A model generated the notes under the pieces. It had not been told where the DNA came from, did no database searches, and was given only the letters and a program-made list of their open reading frames with translations. From Glossina fuscipes (taxonomy: Eukaryota > Arthropoda > Insecta > Diptera > Glossinidae), in assembly GCF_014805625.2 (NCBI RefSeq), contig NW_024003752.1, positions 578,784 through 642,783 on the forward strand: a stretch of DNA of 64,000 nucleotides. Reading direction: 5' to 3'. The translations under genes and the position numbers were made by a program. Shown here one piece after another: positions 1 to 11,247 of this stretch; position 1 is the first letter of the stretch, and every line of letters begins with the position of its first letter.

Positions 1-229
1 TCTTACATTAAACTTGCGGTATTTTTTCTGACGCGCACTTAAAACATCTGTTTTTCCTAATTTCTTAACACCTAATTCTTTTTTTTCTTTTTCTTAAAAA
101 ACAACAAGAGCAAACATTCGAGAAAAAACATTCTCAACTCACACAGACGGACTTCGGACTTTTTTTTCTTTTCATAATTCTCTCTCGCATGACAGCCTTA
201 TGTAGAGAGAATCGTTCTTGTCATTTTAC
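1..229. other. AT-rich spacer, no gene seen
   Basis: T-rich and A-rich runs with no recognisable coding. The following LINE relic may begin near its right end, but I cannot align anything left of about position 190 with confidence. Confidence 0.4.
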
Positions 230-1470
230 ATACTGTATTGGGATAGACCGTCATCGTTGTCATCGTTCTTCATCCTTTCCGATCAAGCAACATCGCCCAC
301 GCAGCAAGTGCCCGCCATTAAACAGGGGAATTAAAGATTACAAAAATAGAAATAACAATCCTTTCAAAATATATATGAAAAATGGTTCTGCTTACGACTG
401 TTGCGCTCCTCTTCCGCAAAGCACAGATTTAATTACTTCAACTACAAATATTATTCCAGAAACCTTCAGTTAATAAGACCCTCACTTATTAATCCTAAAT
501 ATTGTTATAAGTTTGTCAACTCCAAAAAATATCTCCATATATCCCCCGCATGTTCCTTTCAATTTCTCTGAGCGCTCTGATGATACTAAAACCTCTAATC
601 TCTGTGCTGACTACTTCCGACGAAATTTTTCATCTGCTAATTCCGATTCAACTGTCAACTATCCGGATCCGACAACTAACTCGATTTCGATTCTTGGTCA
701 TTTCAGAAAATGGCGATTTACATGGTTTGAGATCTCTGAAATATGTAGTTGTGCGCATGAGCCTGATGTAATTCCATCATGTGCAGTCAATTTATGATCT
801 GACGAGCTATGTGGTGTTATTTCAATGGTTTGAAATCAGTCATTGAAATCAGGTATTGGAAAAGTAATTTTCTTATTCCAATTCACATTCTTTCGAAAAA
901 GAATATCTACTGTCACGAATCTCCTAGAGTTTACTTGCCATGTTTTCCAAGTTTTTCTCTAGTGGCTCTCGCACGGATGTCGTATTTTAGTAAAATGTTT
1001 GACTTAGTTAACCATAATTTATTAATCTTCAAATTCCATCCTCTGGCTTCCCTTTCTACTCAGTGTAATAGATAAGATCTAATCCGCATAACAGGTTATT
1101 TAGGGTTCTTGTTAGTTTACCAAGTTTCATCACACCGGATGAATTTCCCATGGCGTCCGTTAAACCGTTTTCTTCCTTCTCCGTGAAATCAAAATCGTAA
1201 CAGTTTCAAATTAACTTAAATAATTTCGTTACATGGTGCTCGTTAAATGTTATCAAGTTAAATCTGAAAAAATGTGAGAAGGTGTCTTTCTCAAGGAGGA
1301 AGTCATTCAGTACTGAGTATTTCATTGATTCTCATAAGTTGGAAAACGTAGACTCATTCATCGATTTAGCGGTCCCAGTCAGTCAAAGGCTACATTTTAA
1401 ATTGTACATTGAGCTCTACTTAAATAACCCTACTTCCGTGCTAGGTTTCAATAAGAATTTCAAAAAGTAA
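230..1470 (+). pseudogene. Decayed non-LTR retrotransposon (LINE family 1, copy 1)
   Basis: Relic of a Jockey/CR1-type LINE ORF2. It aligns with the better copy at 52.5-54.1 kb: the stretch before the reverse transcriptase (about 300-700), the motif-A region (about 980-1050) and the part downstream of the active site (about 1165-1470). Compared with that copy it has many frameshifts, and a deletion near 1160 removes the interval carrying the YADD active site. It stops abruptly near 1470 in AT-rich DNA, so it is truncated at both ends. The family assignment rests on homology to the better copy; the exact LINE clade is inferred. Confidence 0.75.
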
Positions 1471-1783
1471 TTTTTATTGTAGTATTGTAGCTGAATATTT
1501 TTATATTAATATAAGTTAATTTAAAATTATTTTATTAGTATTTAAATTATTGTTAAATCAATAAAATAAAAAAAATGTTTTTCTTGAAATAAGAAAGAAT
1601 TTTTTTTCTTAAAATAAATTAATAGAAAATTTTTTTTATTTAGAAGTAATATAAATTATTTTTCTAATAATAAAAATAAAAATTTTTTTATTATTTTTTG
1701 GATTTTTAACAATTTTACAATTATAAAATAATTTTTTAAAATTATAATATTTTTATGGAATTTGTGTGTATATATATATATAT
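1471..1783. other. Extremely AT-rich spacer with TA run
   Basis: Almost pure A/T with short homopolymers and a TATATA run next to the LTR start. No gene or element recognised. Confidence 0.5.
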
Positions 1784-2228
1784 TGTTAGGAAAATCTCAA
1801 ATCCAGTTAATTCCAGATAATTAAATAATAAATTCCCTAAAATATATTTGCCGGCCGATGAAAACGATTAGTAGAAGAACAGACAGGGAAAATCCAAATG
1901 CACTTTCGCAAGCACATAATGGAGCTGCCGGCCGACGAAAACGATTAGGAAAAAACAGGTTAACGGATTAAAAATGAAGCCTTGAATTTAGGTATAGTAA
2001 TACGCTTGTAAAACTTTATATAAATAGAATATTTTTGAAAGGCAGAATTAATAGAAAAAGAATTTTGAGTTGAGCAGTCGAAAATATTGCGAAAAATAAA
2101 TTGTGAATAATCCTACATTTTAAGGAATATAATTGTGAATAAAAGAACTTCGAAGTGTATTTCTTTTCATCAAAATATCCGCGATCTAGTGATACGGACT
2201 GTACCTTAGAAAAGCGAATTTCATAACA
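1784..2228 (+). mobile_element. LTR of Ty3/gypsy-type element (LTR family A, copy 1)
   Basis: Begins TGTTAGG and ends TAACA, giving the inverted TGTTA/TAACA ends of an LTR, about 445 bp. It is followed at once by a primer-binding site and a gag start, so this is a 5' LTR. The motif GCCGATGAAAACGATTA occurs in two near-identical versions (around 1853 and 1931), showing an internal duplication of about 75 bp. Related copies lie at 7525-7865 and, reversed, at 47111-47546. The family resembles mdg3/micropia-type elements by primer type, which is inference. Confidence 0.8.
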
Positions 2229-2230
2229 AC

Positions 2231-2248
2231 TGGTGTCAGAAGTGAGAT
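2231..2248 (+). other. Primer-binding site, tRNA-Leu type
   Basis: TGGTGTCAGAAGTGAGAT starts two bases after the LTR. It matches the complement of the 3' end of insect tRNA-Leu (ending TCCCACTTCTGACA plus CCA) with one mismatch. This is where minus-strand DNA synthesis would start. Confidence 0.7.
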
Positions 2249-2405
2249 CATGGAATCCAAGAGAAATAATGAAATTAGAAGTTCAGACGAATGTCGATCA
2301 GGTTTTAACCAAGTTTTAGTGAGGGTCAAACAGGAGAACTCCGTGCTCACTGAATTTAGAAAGGTAGAGCGAATTTTTGAATTTAGGCCCCTAACATTTT
2401 GATAA
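2249..2405 (+). pseudogene. Truncated gag start of LTR family A element
   Basis: An ATG at about 2250 opens a frame beginning MESKRNNEIRSSDEC that runs about 50 codons to a stop near 2401. Position right after the primer site indicates gag. The element is cut off here and abuts a reversed LINE ORF1, so the rest of gag, pol and the 3' LTR are missing. No gag motif can be recognised in so short a piece. Confidence 0.5.
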
Positions 2406-2433
2406 ATGAGAGATAGTGACCCTGAAGAAACAT

Positions 2434-3500
2434 TTAGTTTTTTGAAGGCGACAAGACTATTGCCTTGGTATTACGGGATCGATGACAAGGGATACATTCC
2501 CTAATTAAGGATCTAACTGGCCACAGTGATATGTCTAACAACATATCAATGTTTCCAGTCGGAACAAGAATTTTAAAAGAAGCGATTTCTCTAGATTGAG
2601 AAGGAGCCAATTTAAAAATACTAACCCGCGTTAGATTGCCTGATGGAACTTTCGCCGCCAGATAACTTTTTATATTATCCACAGAGGTATCGGGTGCCAG
2701 CCTTGACACAAATATTGCTTTTGCGGGAGGAACTACCGTCAAGCAAATGTCATTACTACTAGGAGAAGCAGGGTTCATGACTGGGAAGTTTCGAGTTGGG
2801 GAGAATATAGATGGGGTTACCAATAAAGCAGCTTGTGCACATGCCCAGTTTGTTGACCAAGGTTTACACTCGAACAGCCAGGGAAAGAGGATGATTTATA
2901 TGGCTCTTTATTAGTTTTAGCCGATGACGCCTGAGCTGAGTGAGTGACGCCACTAGGAGGCGATACTCTTGCCACTTCAGCACAGCTTAAACCAGAAGGA
3001 CTTGCCGGCTTATTTTTAAGCTCTTTGTTACAGACCGACTCAGCCATATCAGAAACGCTGACGTTCTTTGAGAACATTATGGAAGCGCTAACTTGCACGA
3101 ACGAATCGGACTTAGGAGGAATTAGAGGTGACGTACCACACGCTACGCTACGAGTTGTGATTTTACTAGCTTGGGTAGAAGAGGAGTGCTCAATAAAACG
3201 ACACTCATCAAACCTAGTCTTAATGATCTGAAACTTTTCCCACAAGGAGCCGAGATTTTTACTCAATTTAGAGCAACTATTTCTCGTCTCCGTGAACAAT
3301 TTGTAGAAGTCTATGTCCCGGTTCCTACAGTCAGTACATAACCATCGTAAGCCTTTCGAGGGGTCAACGACTGCATCACCAGCACGGCCGAGAATACCGG
3401 CACACTTTGCATGGCCAAAGCGATCACAAAGCCAACACGAAACGAATCTTTCAGATTTTGGGCCCGATTTCGCGCGATAAGGTGTATATAAACAATCCAT
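2434..3500 (-). pseudogene. LINE ORF1 with PHD-like zinc finger, frameshifted
   Basis: Two abutting minus-strand frames (3500-2817 and 2823-2434) form one ORF1-type protein of the CR1/Jockey-like LINEs of insects. The N-terminal part has a PHD-like Cys/His cluster (WLCDRFGHAKCAG, then RWLCTDC). The second part contains FVSRLAPDTSVDNIKSYL and ends in a WPVRSLIRE block, the usual conserved C-terminal domain of such ORF1 proteins. The reading frame breaks at about 2817-2823. The start at 3500 (MDCLYTPY) fits the finger's position. It may be the ORF1 partner of LINE family 1, but no ORF2 follows because the gypsy-type element at 1.8-2.4 kb abuts it. The upstream GC-richer bases to about 3830 may be its 5' untranslated region. 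Confidence 0.75.
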
Positions 3501-3547
3501 GTCCAGTCAAAAAGGCAGAAGTTGATTATGAAGAACAGACAGAACAA

Positions 3548-5034
3548 ATTGCAAAAGGATTTTCAACACCAAAATTTCGATGAACCAAAGCGCAAAAAAA
3601 ATATTTCTTTTACCTCAAATTCACTCAATTTCTTCACACAGTATATTATAATTTTTACACACAATTAGGCAAAATAGCCACGAAATTGAACAAGAAATTA
3701 AAATATTAATTGCCGAAAAATATATAGACGACTATACCGCGCGCGCAGAGTCGCCAAACAGTACTTTATTTGCAGTCTATTTTACGGCAACGAAGAAACA
3801 GGCCAGTCTTACATTTAGGTTAGCTTTATTCTCAATTGGGAATAAAACTTTACACTTATTTTTATATATATGTGGAACTTATTTTAATCTGATAATGATT
3901 TAACAATATATACTTATTTGCATACATATATATTCACATTAATTTTCTAATTGGCATGTCCAAAATAAGGTATCTTTTCAGCTTGTTTGTCTCTTCCCTA
4001 TCGTCTGTTAAACCTATTGTGGGCATATTCGTATGATGGCTAAGTCGATCAAGACATGAAAACCTGAATTTCTTCTTTTACTTTGAGAATGCCTAAATTC
4101 TTATGAAAACGTTTGTTCATCATAAACAAAAATACCGCCTGGGATTAATCGTAATGTTTTAAGTTGGTAGAATTTCAAAGGTGGAGTGGCTCACAGTACC
4201 GCAACTTTGCATACCATATGTCCAAGGGTTTCACAATTGGTTTCTACAACCGCTATCTGTTCTCCAGAACAGACTTGTTATGCAGATCCCTTATTGGTTT
4301 GGCACACATCTTCTCGTAGCACGGAGTCTTGCTATTATTGAAAACGGTTTACTCAGAGGAGATATATATTAATGGCTGAATCCATCTGGCAAAGAATGTC
4401 AAGGAACATTGTAACTACTCTTTAATCTTCAGCGTTATTGAAAGAAATATGTTGAAAGGCAGATTCTAAATGTTTTAAAAAGGCGAGCACTTTGTTAAAA
4501 TCTGATTTCCAACTTGCTACACTTGTACCTTTTATCAATATATTTCTCTTTGCTGATCTTTTTAAATATTTTGTAACATTCCGGAGCTTATGATCGCTAT
4601 TTTTTGTTGGCAATAAGTTTCTTAGAAATAAAGGTTACCTTCTCGTTTTTAAAATTAAATAAACGCTCTGTTAGCTCAGTTTTATTAGTTGCAGTTCTGT
4701 TATGTTTCCTAGCTTTTATTAATCTCCGTTTGATTTTAATAAGATTTTTAATTTCAATAGGATCGAAATTGACTCTAAAAGCCGAGTCATTTTTGCTTAA
4801 CCCTTAGCCGCATGATTGTTTGTTTTCAATTTTAAAAAATTGTTTTTTATATGTAGTCACAGAATAATACAGGTAATAATATTAAATATTTATTTTAGAA
4901 AGAGCAGTATGTAGGCTTTTGGCAACAATATACGTTTATTACTAAAATTATTGTGGACGTATACAGATGGCTAGGTATTTGTATTGTTTATTAGTATAGG
5001 AACTTTGATATCATTTATAAACGATTTCTCGATT
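3548..5034. other. Unassigned AT-rich region
   Basis: Apart from a possible LINE 5' leader to about 3830, I recognise nothing. Short open frames at 4181-4372 and 4422-4807 have low complexity and no family motif. Confidence 0.4.
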
Positions 5035-5455
5035 TCATATATTACAATTTCTGTTGTGGTGCACAGCAACCTTGCATTTGGTGCACTCAGTCCGTGAAAA
5101 TCCTTTGTAACTTAAAAGTTTGCATCTATTTTTAGACCTGCACCGTTTTTCATCATGGCCTGCACCATCATTCCGTATACCATTTAGCGGGGAAGGCTTC
5201 GTGAGCTTTAAACCCTATTTATAAGGTTTGTTGGGTAAGTCTTGTTTCATGGAATGTGCGACCTTAGTAAAACAAACTTGCTCCTCTGGAGTGTGCCTCT
5301 GATCAAATGGTGCCACATTCACAAACTATTTATTGAAGTGTTCCACAAGAAAGCTTATGTTATGAAGACGGTCACGTTTTGCGTAACCAACAGCCTTTTG
5401 CTGTGCGTTGTCATTGAAACAAATTATAGATCTTATTTTCGCAAATCTATTTACC
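5035..5455 (-). pseudogene. piggyBac-type transposase fragment
   Basis: Minus-strand reading gives RFAKIRSIICFND and KRDRLHNISFLVEHFN (rc of about 5455-5335), then a block like the conserved piggyBac region preceding the catalytic core (PEEQVCFTK, LPNKPYK). It then joins directly to a C-terminal cysteine-rich domain (KRCRSKNRCK, RTECTKCKVAVHH, NRNC) that ends in a stop at 5035-5037. The catalytic middle of the transposase is missing between the two parts, and there are in-frame stops. piggyBac transposases end in such a Cys-rich domain. Terminal repeats and TTAA target duplications were not found. Confidence 0.75.
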
Positions 5456-6545
5456 GTCATTGTCTTCAATCACAAGAGCAATATGAGGGTCTTCCAGTAA
5501 AAAGTACGAGAATTTGTGAGCACTTGTAAAGTTCTTTGCTTTTAAGATGTTGGAGCCTTAAGCTCCACGACGGATTTTAAGCATTAAAGTCTCGTCTGAC
5601 GATAAATTTGGTCTCTACCTTAAAAAAGAAATCATCATAATCGTTACACTTGTTCTTATGTCTTGGAGGAAAATAAATGCAGTGTATTGACAGGTCAGAC
5701 TTATCACACTTAAGTTGAATTCCAACAGCTTAAACATGGGGCTTACTATAGTTATCCGGAATGATACCATTTAATGAGGATTCAACCAAATTTTCTGATC
5801 CACTGTTTATCAGTATGGTTGCATGAAACAATATTATATCCTTCAATTTGGAAATAAGTTCGATCAGTGAGGTGAGTTTCCGAAATTAGAAAAATATCAA
5901 TATGTTGTACATGTAAATCAATTTCTGTGCTTCGTGCTTGAAGTAGTTTCGTGTATATTTAGCAGCCTCTTTAGTTGGCAGTATGTTCTTTCAAATCATT
6001 TAAACAGCGAGCTAGCAAGTACCTTTTTTGAATTCTGAGTTAGCGTGGTTGACACCACATTAACACTTACAATAGGTCGTGGTTTGGCCAAAAATTTGGC
6101 ACATATAATGTAGTACCACTTCAATAGTTTTTCCAGGAACTATCCCATTTGATTTTTGTTTCGTAGCATTTGTTACAAGTGCAGCTTTGTAGCGAAATTA
6201 TTAAATTTAGCGACGACCTTAAGTGATCGTATGAAAAAGTAAAAAAATTGTCTTGCCTGAAATTGATGGTATGTCTGTGAATAAACGGAAAATGAAAACC
6301 TGAAAGGAAGAAAAGCGTTTGATTGGTTGTAACAAGGAGCTCAGAAAGATAGACAATAAAAGTTTGTGTTGCTTTCATTTTCCAGTTGGCCAAACAAGAT
6401 ATAAAATAAATGCATTTAGTTAAATCGGCTGCAAATTAGTCTACTTTTCTTCCCTTTTTTTAAGAAAATCTCCAACAAAATAAAAAATTTAAGAGAATGA
6501 AATAAATCAAAAACATACAAAGAAATTGTAAAATACGAAATATAC

Positions 6546-6579
<34 letters not shown>

Positions 6580-7524
6580 CACTAAAATTTGTGGACAAGG
6601 CAAAAACAAAAAAAAAAGGCAACAGTAACCAAATTAGCTACATGAATCCTTTAAATGATAGAATATGCCTTCATCACGTATGGTATTAAAAACAGTTGTA
6701 TGATAGGGATATGCGCTTCTAAAGCAGAAAAGTAAACATAATAATTAAATTAAATTAAATAAACCTGACCTCGTGTACGTGCTGTACCTGCATAAAACTT
6801 ATAAACAGTGAGTGTAAGAACATCGTATAAAATAACTAAAGCGTTTGTCGATCATGATTAAAATGGATTCCTATAAAAAAAACGTCTTATCAAGATGAAA
6901 CTAGAACCTGATAATAATTAATTAAAAAGTACGCTAGTGTAAAATAATACTGCAATTAAAAGTAAAACATATATTCGAAAAACTCGATATTTAATTAGAT
7001 AAATTTAGCGACTGATACAAAAAACATGTATCGAGGGTTCAAACGGATTGTGGAAATCTTATATTGAAGACTTAATGTAAAAATTAAAAACTAAATTCCA
7101 ATTCTTATGAAAGTTAACTGCAAAGCAACAAAAACGCAGTAAAGGTGTAATGAACAATAAAAGTGATGCAACAAGAAGGGATGTGTCCGATTTTTCACAT
7201 TGGAATTAGAAGCTGATAATTATTTAAAAATAAAGGATACAACTTTCCTGTGTTTCCACCTTCATGCGAGTTTACTTATAATTGCTAATGACCTAAGTTA
7301 AAAACTTATATCGCTACCATGACTGCTAACCAAACATAGTTAAACTATATAATTTCTAAAGAAGGAAAAAAATTAGTTTTATTGCTCGTATTTGTGGACT
7401 ATAATGCACTGTCTCTTCGCGGCTAACGTAACATTGGTGAACGTCATAGCCTCTTGAAACGACATGAGCTTAATATATGTAACATTCAAAAGGAAGTTTC
7501 AGTGACCCTATAAAATGTATACAA
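5456..7524. other. Unassigned AT-rich region
   Basis: Upstream bases to about 5.6 kb may hold more piggyBac N-terminal sequence. A TA microsatellite lies at 6549-6578. No gene recognised; the open frames near 6.1-6.6 kb are low-complexity. Confidence 0.4.
6549..6578. repeat. (TA)n microsatellite
   Basis: About fifteen uninterrupted TA units. Confidence 0.95.
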
Positions 7525-7865
7525 TGTTACGGAAATCCCAAATCCGCTCATTGCAGCTAATTAATTTTCCCAAATAATAAATTCCCTAAAAAGGGAAAAA
7601 CCAAATGCGCCCGTCATCCAGCTGCCAGCCGATGAAAACGATTACCGGAAAAGCAGACAGGGATTAAAAGTGAAGCCATGAATTTAGTTATAGTAATGTG
7701 CTTGTAAAAATGTGAATAGAAACAGAATATTTGTGGAAGGCAAAGTTAGTAGAAAAGGAGCTGTCGAAAGTATTGCCAAAGCTAAATTGTGAATAATCCT
7801 ACTCTAAAGATATATGGTTGTAAATAAGAGAACTTTGAAGTGTATTTCTTTTAAAAAGAATATCC
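7525..7865 (+). mobile_element. Solo/truncated LTR, family A copy 2
   Basis: Starts TGTTACGGAAATC and aligns along its length with the LTR at 1784-2228, including one copy of the GCCGATGAAAACGATTA motif (one base different). The last 50-60 bases of the LTR (from the ATATCC segment to TAACA) are absent, so it is 3'-truncated. No internal element sequence follows. Confidence 0.75.
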
Positions 7866-9513
7866 ATGCAAAATTCGTTTCAATATTCTTGATCAGCCTG
7901 AAATTCTGAATCGATTCGGTCACATCTCTCCGTCTTTACGTGCGGTGTTTGTTTTCGGCACTTTCCTGACCGCAAAAATGAAGATATCCACTTAAAATTT
8001 GGTAAAACCGTTGGAGGTTTCTGCACGCAAGTCGGTATTGAAAATGGGCCATATTGATCAGAGCAGGAGCGCGTAGTAGAGCGTAAACTAAACGCAAATC
8101 ATTTTTTTTTTTAACAAATATGTTTGGATTTTTGCTCGTTACGCGGAAATTATTAAAGTTATAAAGGTGAAATTTTTCGCATTTACTTTACAAAGCACTC
8201 TACTGTTTATGTCCAAAACTGGAATCAATCAACCATGCCAACGCAAAATTATAAGTGATTAAATTTTGTTTTTTTCACTTAAAACTACATCACTTTAAAA
8301 TTATTTTGCATACTCTTGAAATGAAGATATATTATCTGCCTAAAGATGGGTTAATACTAAAATGAATATGGCCGCGATTACTTTTTTCTCAATTGTATTA
8401 GCGATATGGGTACCAAATGAAGGAGCTTAGAGAGTAGAATGCGAAAGGCATAGTGGTGGGTATGCCAGATCCGGCTCCGCGAACATAATTGTCTTACACG
8501 TTAAAATTTGTAATGTTAGCTAGCCGTTGAAGCTTGTATATTCTAAAAAACACTTGTTCTTTTTCTAATTTAATTTATTTAAATAAAGTTTTATTCAAAT
8601 GTCGAAAAATATTATGTTTTTTTTTTTTTTTTTTTGATTGAGTACTACCAAAAATAGACTTAAGCTTTCTCTGTAATTTACGTAATTATTCGCTAAAAAA
8701 TTTAAATATTTTATTTGGAATAAACATCGTAAAATAAGGAATCTTATTAAAAGGGCCTAAAACCTCTCTTAATTGGATACTTAAGCAGTCCTTTATATTC
8801 CTATTTTAGAAGTCCTTTATATAGAATATTTGCAAAAAGTTTTAGATTTTCATTATCAAAAAAAGTTAGTGTGACTTCATTACAGGCATGGTTAAATCGG
8901 CTCGAAATACATTAAATCTTTCCCACACTTCATATTTTCCCAAACAATGTCCTTCTCAAAAATATTGTGGTTTAAGTGAGGAATAGATTAACTTCAAGAT
9001 AACCAGTGCCGACAGATGAGGCTATTTTTTTTTTTTTTAATCTTCAAAACATTCAGAACGAGGCTTGTGCTGTTTTTATTTTGACATGACACATACTGTA
9101 GACACCTAGCTGTAGATCTGGTTTAAGTTTGATCCTCTATAAATTATAATTTAGGAATGCATGCCGAATCCCAACAAAAAGTATCCTCACAAACTAGGAA
9201 CTTGATGTAAACTGTACTAAATATGATAACGAAATATGATTTGAGCATTCCTTATTCCGCTCTAAAATACATTCGCTTTGTTATTTGTTTTTCAGACAAA
9301 ATTGACCATCAAAAGAATAAAGCTTGTACAGTTTCAAAGTATCAAAGGGTGTTCCAACCAACTTTCTGCAAATTTGAAAGGCATTTTTGTCTATGTTGTA
9401 TAAATATCGTGATTTAAACAGACAGATTATTGTCATATATGGAAATAATTAATGTATTCTTTACCATGTACGTGAAAACTTTACTTAAAGGATTAAACGA
9501 GTTGTAAACATAC
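7866..9513. other. Spacer downstream of ci exons
   Basis: Contains poly-T runs (8099, 8616, 9026) and no recognised gene. The ci exons encoding fingers 3-5 would be expected on the minus strand here if the exon block at 9.5-11.2 kb were a complete gene. I do not find them. Confidence 0.5.
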
Positions 9514-9990
9514 GGTGCATTTGTGAGGCTTTTCACCAGTGTGGCGGCGCATGTGAACTACTAGCATATACTGGGCTTTGAACGGCTTTTCGCCACGTGA
9601 ACAATTTTCCCATCGACAGATGAATGTTTTTTTGTTGCATTGTATGTGATCGTTGTTGATGTGTTTGACTAACTCATCTTGCGTCTGAAATTCTACATCG
9701 CATTCTTGCCAATGGCAATTGGTTTCAATGAAATCTCCAGGTTCGTCCTTTATGTCGGTTGTATCTACTGTGGAGCATTCATAATCATTATATGTTGTTG
9801 GAGTACTAATCGCACAATGTTGAACATTTGCAGTTGTCAAATGAGTTTTCGTTGATGCAATTCTAGCGTTGCGGTATCGTTTGTTGGCCGCTACCATAGC
9901 AGAAGCACTGTCCGCTTCCACAGATGTTATATGATTAGAAGTGGATGAGGGCTGTTCCGATTTTCTTTCTGCACACATGTCGTCATAGGC
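9514..9990 (-). pseudogene. ci: ci exon: pre-finger region and zinc fingers 1-2
   Basis: Exon of cubitus interruptus, the GLI-family transcription factor at the end of the Hedgehog pathway. The minus-strand frame reads from [18 protein letters not shown] through [15 protein letters not shown], finger 1 ([19 protein letters not shown]) and finger 2 ([19 protein letters not shown]), ending HKCT, as in Drosophila Ci. The acceptor AG is at 9992-9991 and the donor is ACC|GTATGT (exon end 9514). The split after HKCT is the expected place before finger 3. The exon itself is undamaged and ETNCHW to HKCT is almost unchanged from Drosophila, but the exon upstream of it is broken, so this copy is listed as a pseudogene. 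Fingers 3-5 are not found downstream within the window. Confidence 0.9.
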
Positions 9991-10045
9991 CTGCCAAAAT
10001 CATAATTTTATTATTATTCGTCACCAAAAATAAAGTACAACTTAC

Positions 10046-10782
10046 CATTTGCTTTGTTGAACTTGAAATGTTTGCTGTCATATTGCTATTACTAGTAATG
10101 CGATTCGAATTATTAATATTACAATCAGAATCAGAGTTTGGTTGGCAATTGATTGTTTGAATATTACAGTTAGATATTGTTCCGTGTGGTCCCCCACCGG
10201 CACTAACAGCTGCTGCAGTTACCGCTGCTGTCGAGGCAGCTGCTGCTACTGCTGTTTGCAATGAATGAACATGGCCCAATGATAGCATGTTAGCGGCGGC
10301 CGTTTGATGTGTAGAGAGAGGGTGGAAAAGACCAGCACTTGCTCGCAATAAATGGGCCTGCAACTGCTGCAAGTGAGGCGCCATCGAATCGTGAATGGGA
10401 CTTATTGTTCCTGCCGATTAATGGCCGTAAGATCCACTAGCTGCACTGCTGGCTCGCGAACCATTCATTATATTAGCTAATGAATTTGGCGAGAAACGAA
10501 TCATGGAATTTATGTCAAACGAGTCGGAGTACGGTGACGATGAGAGTGCCCTCTTTCGACTAATGCTTGTATGCATAGTACCTTGGCGTGAACTATTTAA
10601 ACGTGCATTATCAATACTAAAATGAAACTCCGTACTAGCTAGCGAGCTAGCTGCAACAGCCGCTGTAGTTGCAGCCGGATGTAATTCACCCAGCGACCCA
10701 ACGCCACGAGCTGCTAGGTAATCGCCTGAATTAAGTCCCAGTCCGGTTAAATGAATAGCAGGCCCACAATTTGCATAAGGGT
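10046..10782 (-). pseudogene. ci: ci exon: N-terminal repressor region, with in-frame stop
   Basis: Second recognisable ci exon, joined to the 9990 exon by a 55-bp intron (donor ATG|GTAAGT at 10046/10045). It opens with the acceptor TTTGCAG|AC at 10782. Reading runs DPYANCG, HLTGLGLNSGDYLAARG, SLASTEFHFSID, SISRKRALSSSPYSDSFD, MIRFSPNSLANIMNGSRA and later LQAHLLRASAGL, all clear Drosophila Ci matches in order. A TAA at 10418-10420 interrupts the frame inside the conserved SYGH-SA segment. The frame is open on both sides of it. Residues after it (to 10046) keep Ser/Asn-rich coding character, so the lesion looks recent, or is a sequencing error. Confidence 0.9.
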
Positions 10783-10848
10783 CTGCAAATATTGCCGTGA
10801 AATTTTCTTTGCGATTGTCTATAAAAGATATGTATTAGTTGAACTTAC

Positions 10849-11247
10849 CATGAAAGGAAGAACTTGGACTTAAACGCTGAAGTGAATAAATATGCTCAAT
10901 ATAGCCAGCTGGAATCCGATAAGCTGGATGAAAATCATGTGCTTGAGCAGAGGATGGCTGCGGTGGTTCGCCCGCCACCTTAAGACCTGTGTGCGCCACA
11001 TGACGATGGAAAGGTACTGCATCATCATGAGTGCCGGGACTCACAAAGGAGGTATCTTGAGCACTGAGTGACTTACGATTAATCGCACTTATTCCTACCG
11101 GTCCGTGAGCACCGACCAGGGGTATTGCGGATGGTAGAAATATTATCGGCAATATTTCCATTTGCTTCCCCTCTCAATGGCGGTGGCAATGAGGTTGTAG
11201 CCGCTGCAGCTGCTCGTCGCGATGCTAGGAATCGTAAATCGGAGTAT
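10849..11247 (-). pseudogene. ci: ci exon: N-terminus, with frameshift
   Basis: First ci exon seen on this side. The acceptor is at 11249-11248 and the frame opens YSDLRFLASRRAAAAA, matching the Drosophila Ci N-terminus (YSELQFLASRRAAA). The exon ends QAHDFHPAYRIPAGY..SSSFH with donor CATG|GTAAGT at 10849, phase-compatible with the exon at 10782. The starting frame hits a stop near 11065. The conserved DFHPAYRI segment lies in a different frame, open from 11161. A single-base shift between about 11170 and 11100 is therefore needed. The first codons (MDAYALPTYFPLA in Drosophila) must sit in a separate upstream exon, which I did not find. Confidence 0.85.

Noticed and set aside
6121..6622. Minus-strand frames as small genes
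   Set aside because: Low complexity, one overlaps the TA microsatellite, and there is no recognisable similarity.
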